Assembly (NCBI RefSeq): GCF_037975245.1
Contig: NC_092577.1
Span: 1,610,001-1,674,000, forward strand
DNA length: 64,000 bases
DNA from: Apostichopus japonicus
Taxonomy: Eukaryota; Echinodermata; Holothuroidea; Aspidochirotida; Stichopodidae
Direction of reading: 5' to 3'
The notes beneath the pieces were generated by a model. That model was given only the letters and a program-made list of their open reading frames with translations. It was not told where the DNA came from and searched no databases. This document shows, piece by piece, positions 1-9,975 of the stretch (the stretch's first letter is position 1; every line of letters begins with the position of its first letter). The position numbers were made by a program, and so were the translations under genes.

Positions 1-1060
1 GTTTCAGAAACTCTGTGAAGTTTGAGGTCTTGAAACCATATCAAGTACTTGTGCCTATTAACAGGATTCTAAGCTTCCAAACACAAAAATGAATAAATTT
101 ATATCATGCTTCTAAGTAGGTCCCATGTCCATTTCACTGTGGTTATGGACGTACAGATTAATTAAAAACATACAAAAACTCATTTATTACAAATACTATT
201 TATTGAAATAAAACATTGAACATGGTATCAAAACAAACATAAACAATAAAAGAGAAGGAAAGTATTCCCTTAACCAGTGGTTTTGCTACAGGAGATGAAA
301 TAATCCCTCACATGACTGTCCCCCCCCCCTCCCCAATTTCCACAAGATTTTTTTTTTTTTAGGAGGGGGATGAAAGTACCTTCTATATACTTGCCATTAC
401 CCCACCCCTCACATATGCTGTCCATCACACTTTTCTTTAGCCACAATTTGTGTTGATGCCACAGATCCATTCCTTGTGAAGTTGGCAATTACTGCTCTAC
501 AAAAAGTAATTATTAAACATGGCAGTAAAACTTTATAACACCCAACAACAAATGTTCTTAGCAGTAAACACTTGAATCATACAGTAATAATGAATATTGA
601 CTATCCATACACATAACTATAGACATTTCACTTTTAAGTTGCTCTAACTTTTGTTCAACATCTTTTTAGGATTTCTAGTTTGAAGGGGCCTGTTCCAATT
701 AGGTTTAACTAGCTTATAAATGTTATAAAATTGTTTAATTTATCATCTAACCTAACTTTATGAGCTAGCATTAATTAAGCAATGTTGTTATGTCTAATAT
801 ACAGGATACCATATTGTCTAAATGCATCTTATCGGAAATTTTTAGGCAAGGGCATCCATATGGATGATAAGAGTGGGGGGTATTTTTGACATTTATGTAA
901 GCAGTTTCTCAGGAGGCACTTACAGTATCTTGACCCATGGGGGTCTGATAGCAATTTCCCCATGGATACAAAATTCAGGTGCCCCCAGTAGCCCTCATAA
1001 ACTATGATGTAGATAGAGTGCTGCCCTCATCAAACGTTCTTGTTCAAGCCCTTAATAAAT
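1..1060. other. Left-edge intergenic DNA, no gene seen
   Basis: AT-rich DNA with a C run near 320-340 next to a T run near 347-360. I see no open frame with recognisable protein content and no clear terminal repeats. It does not visibly align to the other duplication units, so the tandem array probably ends on this side near 1060. Confidence 0.5.
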
Positions 1061-1556
1061 TATATCCTAAGTACATGCCCACATATATCCCTTAAATAAT
1101 GTGATGTTCCTCTTTTCAAAGAAGCCAATAAAATATTTAACAAAAACAAATCACCTTAGGCCACAAACCTCTGTTCAGTATCCCTAAACAATGTTTATAA
1201 AAACAAAGAAATAACATAATTAGGCAGTCACTCCCTTCACCTCATCAATGTGCATAATTAGCTAATGTTTATTCATATATGAAACTAGAATTAAGAAGAA
1301 GCTGCAAAATGGTCAATTTTTGATGGATATTTTATGGGAGTTGCAGCTGTTTTTATGCTATCTAATGCCTACGTAATACAGTAGAGTAATTAGGACCATA
1401 GACCTTTAAGGGTTCTTCCCTATGTCAGGCTATGTGTTCTTGCATGCTTCCTCAGAGCTCAAGTTAAAGAAAAACAATGGCCACAGTATTCAAATTGATA
1501 TGTGTTCTTTTGTGTATTTTCAAATTTCTCCAAATCCAGCAAATTCTGTCTCACCG
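1061..1556 (-). other. 3' flank of zinc-finger gene 1 with candidate poly(A) signal
   Basis: Positions 1061-1420 are recognisably similar to the 3' flanks of gene 2 (about 10340-10700) and gene 3 (about 17580-18330), so this belongs to the duplicated unit. On the minus strand an AATAAA lies at 1268-1273, roughly 285 bases after the gene 1 stop. The same hexamer occurs at 18176-18181 behind gene 3, but the matching spot behind gene 2 is mutated. Assigning it as the cleavage signal is an inference. Confidence 0.45.
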
Positions 1557-3223
1557 TCAAGGGGTTTTTCCTGTGTGTGTTCTTTCATGTCTCTTCATAT
1601 TTCTAGATACAGCAAACGTTTTCTTACAGTAGTTGCACTGATAAGGCTTCTCTCCTGTATGTGTTCTTTCATGGTTCTTCAAACAAGCAGCACGGGTAAA
1701 CTTTTTGTCACAGTAGTTACACTGATAAGGCTTCTCTCCTGTATGTGTTCTTTCATGTATCTTCAACTGTCCAGAATAAGCAAACAATGTCTTACAGTAG
1801 CCACACTGATAAGGCTTCTCTCCTGTATGTGTTCTTTCATGTTTCTTCAAATTAGCAGCTTCTGTAAACATCTTGTCACAGAACCCACACTGATACGGTT
1901 TCTCTCCTGTGTGTGTTCTTTCATGTATTCTCAATTGTCCAGATCGAGCAAACATTTTCTTACAGTATTTACAGTGATAAGGCTTCTCTCCTGTATGTGT
2001 TCTTTCATGTGTCCTCAGATTTTGAGACAGTGCAAACATTTTCTCACAGTAGCTACACTGATAAGGCTTCTCCCCTGTGTGTGTTCGCTCATGTCCCTTC
2101 AAGTTTTCTTCTACTGCAAACATTTTATCACACAAAACACACTGATAAGGCTTTTCTCCTGTGTGTGATCTTTTATGTATATTCAAACCAGCAGATTGGG
2201 CAAACTTTTTGTCACAGTACTCACATTGGTAAGGCTTCTCTCCTGTATGTGTTCTTTCATGGCTCTTCAAACTAGCAGCTTGGCTAAACTTTTTGTCACA
2301 GTACCCACACTGAAAAGGCTTTTCTCCTGTGTGTGCTCTTTCATGTATTCTCAATTGTGTACAATCAGGAAACATTCTCTTACAGTAGGTACACTGAAAA
2401 GGCGACTCTCCTGTATGTATTATTTCATGTTTCCTCAAACTACCAGATTGAGCAAACTTTTCCTCACAATAGCTACACTGATAAGGCTTCTCTCCTGTGT
2501 GTCTTCTCTCATGCCTCCTCATTTGTCCAGATTCAGCAAACATTTTCTTACAGTAGTTACACTGATAAGGCTTCTCTCCTGTGTGTGTTCTTTCATGTAC
2601 CCTCATCTGTCCAGATTCAGCAAACATTCTCTTACAGTAACTACACTGATGAGGCTTCTCTCCTGTATGAGTTCTTTCATGGCACTTCAAACTAGTAGCT
2701 TGGGCAAATTTTTTGTGACAGTAGTTACACTGATAAGGTTTCTCTCCTGTATGTGTTCTCTCATGGCTCTTCAAACTCGAAGCTTGGGCAAACTTTTTAT
2801 CGCAGTAGTTACACTGATAAGGCTTCTCTCCAGTATGTCTTCTTTCATGTCTCCTCCTTTGTCCAGATTCAGCAAACTTTTTGTCACAGTAGTTGCACTG
2901 ATAGGACCTCTCTCCTGCATGTGTTTTTTCATGTTTTTTCAAACTTCCAGTGTGAGTAAACAGCTTGTTGCCATTTAGACTGTTGTCAGGTTTCTCTTCT
3001 GTATGAAGTGTAAAAATGTCTGTCTGATTTGGTTTTCCTATCATTTGTTTAGTATAGCCAGAGAATTCTTCTCCATCATTTGCCTCATCCTCCAGGCTGA
3101 ATAACAGATGACATGAGTAGCTATCAACTGGTTCCAAAGACTCATTTTCTCCCTTCTTAACATCCTGTTGATGTCCTTGGTGATGTGAGTGAGCAATGTG
3201 TCCAGAGGGCAGTCCCTGCGATA
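1557..3223 (-). CDS. Zinc-finger gene 1, last exon: 16-finger C2H2 protein
   Basis: Probable nuclear DNA-binding regulator. The exon begins at 3223 after a polypyrimidine-CAG acceptor (CAG at 3224-3226). Its first two bases complete a Val codon with the last base of the exon at 3931-4000, giving a protein of about 578 residues. Residues 24-130 form a His-rich then acidic linker and a dead finger whose two Cys are replaced (Leu-Phe-Thr-His and the two late His remain). Sixteen fingers of the form C-x2-C-x3-F-x5-L/M-x2-H-x3-H follow at 28-residue spacing, joined by TGEKPY linkers. Linker site VKKE, present in most paralogues, is VKKG here. The protein ends HTGKTP just after finger 16. An upstream in-frame Met lies inside the intron and is not the start. 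Target DNA is unknown. Confidence 0.9.
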
Positions 3224-3930
3224 CTGAAAAATGAAGCAAAACATAAGGTGAAATAATAACAATGGAATGACAACTGTTTTAGTGATTCCACTTTTCTTAA
3301 ATTAGAATATTTTATTTAGGACTACAGATGGTGTAAGATTTGCTCTCAACCTTGCTACTGTAGTTGTAAGTGATTAGGACCTCGTTCTGGTCAATGTGAA
3401 ATTATCCACATGGTCATATGTTTACTTTGTTTTACTTCACAGTTTCTGGGCCTACTTAGTAGCATGGTGGGCTCATAATTGACACACTTAAGGATTTCAT
3501 CACCGATGTCTATGAATGAAAGATCTAAATCACTCAACTGTATGCACCCTTCTCATGTAGTTCCTCAGAAATGTAATGATCTAAAAAAATGTATTGCTCT
3601 GGGCTTACGAAACGTACAACTGAGAAGAAATTGACCACAGAATGTCTGCCTTGTCAAGTTCTTTCGTTCCCCTAAATTGACACATTCGTCGATAAGCTAA
3701 CTGTAGTGTAAGCCTACTGTAAGTATACATCTATTGACTTATGCTGGTCGCTATGCCCTGTCTGAGCCTCGAATCTCAGCTCCCAGACAGTAGTGGTATC
3801 ACACTGAGGTAATTTTGGTTATTTTAGGGAGTAAGATTCCAAATGCCAAACAAATGTGAAAAACTGGGGGGGGGGGGGGGATTAAAAGCTTTAAAAAAAC
3901 ACAATACAAGACTTTTCGCGGAACCGTTAC

Positions 3931-4000
3931 CAGTTATATTATTAAGAGAGGTATCTTGCACAGGTGACGCTGGTTCCGACTTCACGGAAATGTGAAACAT
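3931..4000 (-). CDS. Zinc-finger gene 1, first coding exon (23 residues, SUMO-type motif)
   Basis: On the minus strand an ATG at 3998-4000, with A at -3, opens a 70-base exon ending in G at 3931 before donor GTAACG. It leaves one base over, the phase needed by the exon at 1557-3223, across a 707-base intron. The peptide starts MFHISVKSEPASP and so keeps Val-Lys-x-Glu-x-x-Ser-Pro, although the rest has drifted from the other five copies and is two codons longer. The intron holds a G run near 3867-3880. Transcript data are needed to prove the join. Confidence 0.72.
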
Positions 4001-4640
4001 TTTGTTTCCTGTGGATCTGTGCTCGGTTGGCGATCTTCTGCTGTTGATCCGTTTGTCTTGAGAATTTCCTTTTTATCATTGATGACATTTAAAGATCGCG
4101 TAACACCCAAACATGGCACAGAACTACAGTTTACCATGGAGGTAAAAACTGTTTTTCCATGGTCGATTTCACAAATCGTGTTATTTATGCATAAGCTCGC
4201 CATAGAAACAAAATATCCCACTTCTATGGTTTAGGCTATACGCCGCTAGTTCCGAAAAGCATCAGTCTATGGAACGCCAAAAAGAACAAAAGGTGGCCTT
4301 GCTACTAAACTGGATTCTCTACTTCCCTAAACAGGAGGTGATACTACCATAAATAAGAGGTGCTACAGCCAGGAGCACACCTTATTATCTCACCTCCCTA
4401 CATGTATAGAACGATGGGATATGGTACGTCACACCACATCAGAAATGTGAGGAAGTGTATGAAGGAGCAAAAATAGTATTGCGAACTCCTATACCGTAAG
4501 ACTGATCGAGTTCAAACTTGGTGGGTAGGCGATGGACCATCTAGTAAACTCGTACCATCTAAAATACAGATGAATGACAACAAAACGGAGGTCATTTTGT
4601 TTCATTCATAGTTCTATAACAACAATACTGAGACAAGTTC
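4001..4640. other. Upstream region of gene 1 (putative promoter side)
   Basis: Positions 4001-4110 align loosely with sequence just upstream of the other first exons (the GTTGATCCGTT stretch and the TTTCCTTTTT stretch), so this is probably the ancestral 5' UTR/promoter. After about 4480 it enters a dispersed repeat (stretch GTTCAAACTTGGTGGG, seen again at 5647-5662). No TATA box is convincing. Confidence 0.4.
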
Positions 4641-5400
4641 TACTTTGGTGCACGATACTAATGTTGACGTTGTTGACTCTGTTAAGCTATTGACACTATA
4701 ACTTGTCTCTGAAAAAAAAACATATTTCTGAGAAATACAGGATTGCTAGTGGCAACCTTACCAAAAATCAGAAAAATTCGTAAGTTCCTTGATTGTGAAA
4801 GCTGTAAATCTGTGGTTCTCGTAATATCTCATCTTGACTATTGTAATACTTAACCGATCGGTTTACCTGCCTCTACCCTGCTTCGGGTCCTTACAGTCTA
4901 GCTATACAAAACCAAGCTGAGAAATTGATTCTGTGCAGAAGAAAATATGACAGTGCCAGGGACTGTCTTTTCACTTTACATTGGCTCCCCATTGAGCAAT
5001 GCATTACAGTTCTTTGTTTGATTTATAAATGCATTAATAAATAGGCCCCCGATTATTTGTGTAAGATGCTCACTAGGCGTGTTTCGTCATACCGCGTAAG
5101 AAGCATATCTGCTACTTCTTTAATCGTTCCCGCCACCCGCACAAAACAGTTTGGCAAACGTGTATTTTCTGTAACTGGGGCCATATGCTGTGGAACGACT
5201 TGCCGTCTTCGGTTGCTAATCAATCCACATTTCTCTCTTTCACAAAAGGTCTGAAGACAGTTCTCTTTAATGAGGCCTTTAAGGAATCCTCTTTTTCAGT
5301 CTTGTTGCTATTTTTGTTCATTTTTTTGTTTTATTTTTTCCTTGTAAATTAAGCGCCATATCGTTTTAGTTATGGCGCTATATAAATGCCTTATAAATAT
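4640..5400 (+). mobile_element. 3' end of an L2/CR1-type LINE, decayed
   Basis: Broken plus-strand reading frames resemble the C-terminus of L2/CR1 reverse transcriptases: LDYCN, then LILCRRKYDSARDCLF, LHWLPIEQ, LIYKCIN, PDYL, and a late WNDLPS-like stretch. Stops and frameshifts interrupt it throughout. It closes with GGCGCTATATAAATG and a TA-rich tail, the usual 3' end of such LINEs. Only the 3' part is present, as expected after 5' truncation. The left boundary is approximate. It is dead DNA sitting in a dispersed repeat upstream of gene 1. Confidence 0.72.
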
Positions 5401-5665
5401 ATATATACGTGCTAATGACATCTTAGATCAAAGATCCTAGGTCAAGAAACCTAAACGTTGGTTTTCAGTCAGTTTCTGCTTGCCAACATATAGGAAAATC
5501 ATTAGACCATGCGATATGTAGAGACTAACGAGACGAATATAAATAGGACAGATTTAGGGTCGGGGTAAAAGGTCAACACTCAAAGTAGCCTAAATTGCGC
5601 GAAAAGGGGTATCGCAACCTCTGCCTCATCCAAAAGTCCTATCAAGTTCAAACTTGGTGGGAGGG

Positions 5666-6605
5666 TGTGTCACGAACGACTTTATTCATTGTACGTGTAT
5701 TCAGTATATGCTGGTCAGGGTGATAAGTAGGTCACTCGTCGTGACTGACAACTTGCAATTGTGCGTTTTTTTCTGGAAGCTACGAGAAATGATGGCGCTA
5801 TTCGGTATTAGCGAGTACAAATTTCCAGAACATACGGGAAGTAATTTTTAGCAGGTGACCGGATATCGTCGACCAATGAACGTTGAACTATCAGTCGTAT
5901 CTTTTAGACATGGATGATTCTCGATGTTTTTCCGTCAGGATTCCTGGAAAAGAACTTTCGGGAGATTTAACCTCGGCTATATAAGAAGAGATATTTTCGG
6001 TGATTTAGAGTTTAGTTCAGAATTTTCCGATCTATTGTATAAAGAAATTCATCTGAGATAAAAGATTAATCGAGGGGACGGACGGAGGAACCGGTGGACT
6101 GTTTGTTTATAAGATTGGTGCGTTTAACCGGGACAGGCGTGACTTCGGCAGAGTTTTTCGGAGTTCACCCAGGAGGAAGCCATCCTTGGGATACAAACGT
6201 TGAGTCGAATTGGACCAGCGGGGAACGGTTTTGCTCCTGACCAAGTCACGGGATACCAGCCTACGAGGGAGAATCCCGACATCGTTGTTGGTGACGCAAG
6301 GAGGTCAGAACAGCTACGAAAGGAACCGAGAGCCGGCACGCGCCGCGTAAGATAAGTTAAGTAATCTTTTAAAAATTTAACGGCCGTATAATATTGTAAA
6401 ATCTGTCTGTAATATTCCAAATTTCTAGTACCAATAATCCTTGTACAAATCAGTAGAGATCGTATCATTGTAAATATATCGATTTTGTTAACTTTCAGAA
6501 ACCTCTCAGTAGTCTTTTGGTCCGTTGAGTTTACTTCCCTGAATCTATCTAAAATTTTATTTTTATCGGCTTTGAAGGCCAAAGGAAAAACCCGGGGTCG
6601 CAACA
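5666..6605 (+). mobile_element. Solo LTR of an LTR retrotransposon (940 bp)
   Basis: The element begins TGTGTCACGA and ends GGTCGCAACA, so it has TG...CA ends. It is flanked by a perfect 5-bp direct repeat GAGGG (5661-5665 and 6606-6610). An internal TATA-type box CTATATAAG lies near 5978-5986, as expected for a U3 promoter in plus orientation. No gag or pol lies on either side, so this is a solo LTR left by LTR-LTR recombination. The family, possibly Gypsy, is a guess from length and TSD size. The minus-strand open frame inside it is not a gene. Confidence 0.78.
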
Positions 6606-6824
6606 GAGGGGGCGCTAGAGGGTGCCACTTTGTATTATCCCACGGAAGTTGTGACAGGGTGTCTTACCATGAAAACTCGTACCTGTGTGATATCCTACGT
6701 CAGATACCTCCAAAACTTTGGTTTAGCCAGTATCTGCTATAGTTAGTGTGTTAATTGCAACAAGTTATTAAACCACAGAATATGTAAAGAATAAAGGATC
6801 AAAGATTAAAATAGTGATTATGTG

Positions 6825-7459
6825 CAGGGGCGTAGCGAAGGTTTTTTTGTTGGGGGGGGGGGTGTGGAGAATTTGATTTGCCGACGGATCTGGAAGTGAT
6901 GACTGAAATGGGGGAGGGGTCTAAGGCGAGTGGGTGCCCCCTCCCCTTTGGAACATTTTTAGTTTTGAAACGTCCTTAGATGCAATCTGGTGCATATTTT
7001 AAGTCAAATTTGATTTGCCGACGGATCTGGAAGTGATGACTGAAATGGGGGAGGGGTCTAAGGGGAGGGGTGTCCCCCTCCCCTTTGGAAATTTTTTAGT
7101 TTTGAAACGTCCTTAGATGCAATCTGGTGCATATTTTAAGTCAAATTTGATTTGCCGACGGATCTGGAAGTGGTGACTGAAATGGGGGAGGGGTCTAAGG
7201 GTAGGGGGTCTACCCCTCCCCTTTGGAAAATTTTTAGTTTTGAAACGTCCTTAGATGCAATCTGGTGCATATTTTAAGTCAAATTTGGCACGGAAGAAGC
7301 TCCCGTTCTCCTTTTCTCTATTCAGCTTTCCTTCTTTCTTCCCCTTCCGCTCTCTTCACCTTTTCTCCTTTTGCCGACAGACCCAAAATTTGCCGACAGC
7401 GACCAAATTATTGGGGGGGGGGTGTGACACCTCCACACCCCCCGCTCGCTACGCCCCTG
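6825..7459. mobile_element. hAT-type non-autonomous element with perfect 8-bp TSD
   Basis: Ends are CAGGGGCGTAGCGA and, inverted, the same core (CTCGCTACGCCCCTG at 7445-7459). The 8-bp direct repeat ATTATGTG flanks it at 6817-6824 and 7460-7467. A CAGGGGCG terminus with an 8-bp target duplication is typical of the hAT superfamily. No transposase frame is present in the 635 bp, so movement would depend on a transposase elsewhere. G runs sit just inside the left end and C runs inside the right end. Confidence 0.85.
6871..7281. repeat. Three 137-bp tandem repeats inside the hAT element
   Basis: The stretch ATTTGATTTGCCGACGGATC starts at 6871, 7008 and 7145, giving an exact 137-base spacing over three copies. 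Each copy carries a purine-rich GGGGGAGGGGTC segment. The array fills most of the host element and differs by scattered substitutions. Confidence 0.85.
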
Positions 7460-7467
7460 ATTATGTG

Positions 7468-7729
7468 GTTGTTAAGGGTTAAGGGCAATTATGTAGGTCA
7501 AAGGTCAAATTGGCCTAAAATTAGCTTAATAGTGTCATGAACTGCTAAACCGTAATTCGGATTAACTTGAGCTTGTGTGATTGATGACATCAGAGGTCAA
7601 AAACCTAAAAATTGGTGTTGAACCATTTTCTGCATATCAACATGTAAGAACCAGAATGCAAATATGCATTGTTGTTTCGATGATGTAACATGAGCAGTTT
7701 TCTTCATGAATCTGACGTGATGTATAGTG
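7468..7729. repeat. Dispersed repeat fragment with AGGTCAAAGGTCA motif
   Basis: Contains AGGTCAAAGGTCA near 7493-7505 and a GATGACATCAGAGGTCAAA stretch near 7584-7602. The second resembles the conserved block about 215-230 bp upstream of the first exons of genes 2 to 5. Here it is far from a first exon, which suggests that the promoter block derives from, or shares ancestry with, a dispersed repeat. Confidence 0.5.
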
Positions 7730-8450
7730 TGGGTGTACATGCATGTTTACAAGGGTTTCACGATTTGACCTCTGATGACCCCAAATGACATTTGACCTCC
7801 ACCAAAAATACTAGGCTTCTTTAACTCAATGTGGTACTTCTACACACTAAATTAGAGGTTGGCCCAAGCTTCCAGTATTGAGATAAGGTGATTACAAGGT
7901 TATAACAATTTGACCCCTGGTGACCCAAAATGACCTTTTCCCTCCACCAAAAACAATAGGCTTCCTTTACACATTGTACTTCTACATATCAAATATGAGG
8001 TCTGCCAATGATTGCCTTCTTGATATATCGTGTTTACGAGATTTTCGAGATTTTCACAGTTTGACACCTTGTGACCCCAAATGACCTTTGAACTCTACCA
8101 ACAACAATAGACAGTTTGTTCTTAATGTGGTACTACTACACACTTAATATAAGGTCTGCCCATGCTTCCCATCTTGAGATATCGTGTTTACAAGGTATTC
8201 ACAATTTGACCTCTGGTGACACCAAATGACCTTTGACCCCCCCCCCCCAAAAAAAAACAATAGGCTTCTTCTAATTAAAGTGGTATTTCTACACACTAAG
8301 TATAAAGTTGGTCCGACCTTCTCTTCTTAATTTAGATATCGTGTTTAATACAAGGTTTTCACAACTTAACCCCTGGTGACCCTAAATGACCTTTGACCTC
8401 CACCATAAACAATATGCTTCACAAACACACTCACACATACATACACACAT
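7730..8450. repeat. About five ~150-bp tandem repeats rich in TGACCTTTGACC, then (CA)n
   Basis: Five degenerate copies start roughly at 7764, 7909, 8060, 8215 and 8366, measured at the TTTGACC-type stretch, so the period is 145-155 bases. Each has TGACCC-type spacers, a TGACCTTTGACCTCC stretch and a CACTAAAT segment. A short CA-rich simple repeat follows to about 8450. TGACCTTTGACC is the reverse complement of a direct-repeat-1 nuclear-receptor site, but nothing shows regulatory use here. Confidence 0.75.
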
Positions 8451-8519
8451 ACAGTACGCCTTCACGAATGCAAAGGTTACAATTATCATCGAAACCAATA
8501 AGCCATTAAACATCGATGA

Positions 8520-9082
8520 TAAAGGAGAATGATGAGACAAATACTAGAATATTCCATTTTGGATGTTGAGGGTTAGATTAAAGGACAATGTACGTCAAAG
8601 GTGAAATTGGCCCAAATTTCATGCCTTGTGTAAAACAACAGTGATGGTCATTTTAGGTAATATCATTTTCTACTCAACTTAAAACTAAACTATACATTAA
8701 ACATTGGATTCCAGCCTATTAACAAAGATGACAACCAGATGCATTCAGAAGTTATATACCCAACAATCACTTCTGTCATGGAGAATATCATATCTGCAAC
8801 ATCATGGATTGCCGAATTGCTCATTTCTTGCCGAAGGCAAAAGTATTCTTTGCAATGGTGATGTCATGTGCGTATGTATGTAATTCCAAACTTTCTGGAG
8901 AGGTGAGATGGAGGGGAGGGAGCAGGAAGCAAACAGTTTGGGGAAATCATTTGGAGGTAAAACAACACTCATTACATGCAAATTTAGGGGAAGAACCCAG
9001 CCCATATTGGGAGGGGGGGGGGTTCTAAATTTACCTAGAGTGATGAAGGTGGTGCCTGAACCCCCATTAATGGATGGGTTGT
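8520..9082. repeat. Duplicated upstream block, unit A copy
   Basis: Similar to blocks at about 15255-15595 plus 16582-16800, 23880-24500, 38170-38780, 50837-51360 and 60320-60620. Shared marks are GGATGTTGAGGGT, a GGAGGGGAGGGAGCAGGAAG stretch, TACATGCAAATTTA (an octamer-like ATGCAAAT) and a G run before CTAAATTTACC. It is not coding in any frame that is conserved between copies. It is part of the tandem duplication unit and lies between one gene's promoter and the next gene's 3' flank. Confidence 0.7.
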
Positions 9083-9321
9083 ATATGTATATGTGATCTT
9101 CCCGCAAGCAGGAACTCGCGAAAGAAGCCATGGAGGCTTGTAGACTCGCAAGCTTGACCGAAGCCAATCTCTCGGCACACATCCATTTAACGTCCATGTC
9201 GGGAAGTTGTTATTGAACAACACCCTTGCCAGACGACACACATTGCTGTCGGCGGGAAATCGAACCGGGGATCTCATGACTGGGAGACGCCGGCGTTAAC
9301 CACTAGGCTATACACTCCGCC
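9083..9321 (-). mobile_element. tRNA-derived SINE, family 1, with 7-bp TSD
   Basis: On the minus strand the head starts GGCGGAGTGTATAGCCTAG. It carries an A-box-like TAGCCTAGTGGTTAACG and a B box GGTTCGATTTCC, followed by about 165 bp of unrelated body. The direct repeat GGGTTGT flanks it (9076-9082 and 9322-9328). Units C and D carry the uninterrupted sequence (near 24450 and 38740). It is a SINE, not a functional tRNA gene, because the 3' half continues into the SINE body. Confidence 0.82.
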
Positions 9322-9354
9322 GGGTTGTTGTCCGATAAAACTGTTACGACTGAC

Positions 9355-9500
9355 GATAGATAGATAGAAAATTTATTGTCCATTTCAGAAAAACAGAAAA
9401 CGGAAATTATTTCCCGTCGACAGTAAACATAAAACAATAGTGAATACAAACATAAACATACAATAAGTAAACTATAAGTGAACAACTACGAGAATAAAAC
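9355..9500 (-). mobile_element. LINE 3'-end fragment with (GATA)n-type tail
   Basis: Read on the minus strand, the segment ends CTGAAATGGACAATAAATTT followed by TCTATCTATC, an AATAAA-containing 3' end plus a short tetranucleotide tail as in many LINEs. It is missing from the same place in units C, D and E, where the flanks join near a G run, so it is an insertion in unit A. No coding part remains, so the family is uncertain. Confidence 0.5.
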
Positions 9501-9589
9501 TAAATGATTGAGGGGTAGTTTATTGTTCCCCTCAAGAGTTTCATGTTGGGAGGTTTAAGTACTAATTAATGCAAGATTTAGAGGTCAAA

Positions 9590-9593
9590 TATA

Positions 9594-9656
<63 letters not shown>

Positions 9657-9725
9657 GTATATATATATGTATATATATGTATATATATATGTATCTATAT
9701 GTATCTATATATATGTATATATATG

Positions 9726-9805
<80 letters not shown>
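9590..9805. repeat. (TA)n microsatellite with GTATA interruptions
   Basis: Alternating TA with scattered TGTA and TCTA interruptions over about 210 bases. It abuts the tail end of the SINE at 9805-9975 and could have grown from the SINE's TA-rich tail. The Ile-Tyr repeat frames on both strands are artefacts of the dinucleotide. Confidence 0.95.
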
Positions 9806-9975
9806 GTTAATGAAATGGAGGTAAACAACAAAGGCAAATGAATATATATATAAATGAAAACGTAATGAGGAGGAAAATCCAGAACAGTGAAAAAACTTCC
9901 AGCCTCTACCGGGATTCGAACCCGGCCTCCCACTTTGTACGCGGACACCCTAACCAACTAGGCCATGGACGCTGA
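9805..9975 (-). mobile_element. tRNA-derived SINE, family 2, unit A/B junction
   Basis: On the minus strand the head reads CAGCGTCCATGGCCTAGTTG, with an A-box-like TGGCCTAGTTGGTTAGGG and a B box GGGTTCGAATCCCGG. A body containing GGAAGTTTTTTCACTG and a TA-rich tail follow. A second copy sits at the matching place at 17045-17215, and a fragment lies at 28776-28840. Two copies at the same spot mean the insertion predates that unit duplication. The exact head boundary is uncertain because a CCATGG...CGCT segment is repeated just beyond it. Confidence 0.78.

Noticed and set aside
1422-2978. Long plus-strand frames over each finger exon (repeated [11 protein letters not shown] and [13 protein letters not shown] peptides)
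   Set aside because: They are the antisense of the finger repeats (28-codon period) and appear identically over all seven genes. The minus-strand frame carries the Cys/His pattern and splice sites.
6124-6603. 159-codon minus frame
   Set aside because: Lies antisense inside the solo LTR, with no domain similarity.
9569-9957. Ile-Tyr-rich frames on both strands
   Set aside because: Product of (TA)n.
9850-9975. A tRNA gene suggested by A and B boxes (also 9255-9321 and 17130-17215)
   Set aside because: The sequence runs on into a SINE body and tail, and the acceptor stem does not close cleanly, so these are SINE heads.
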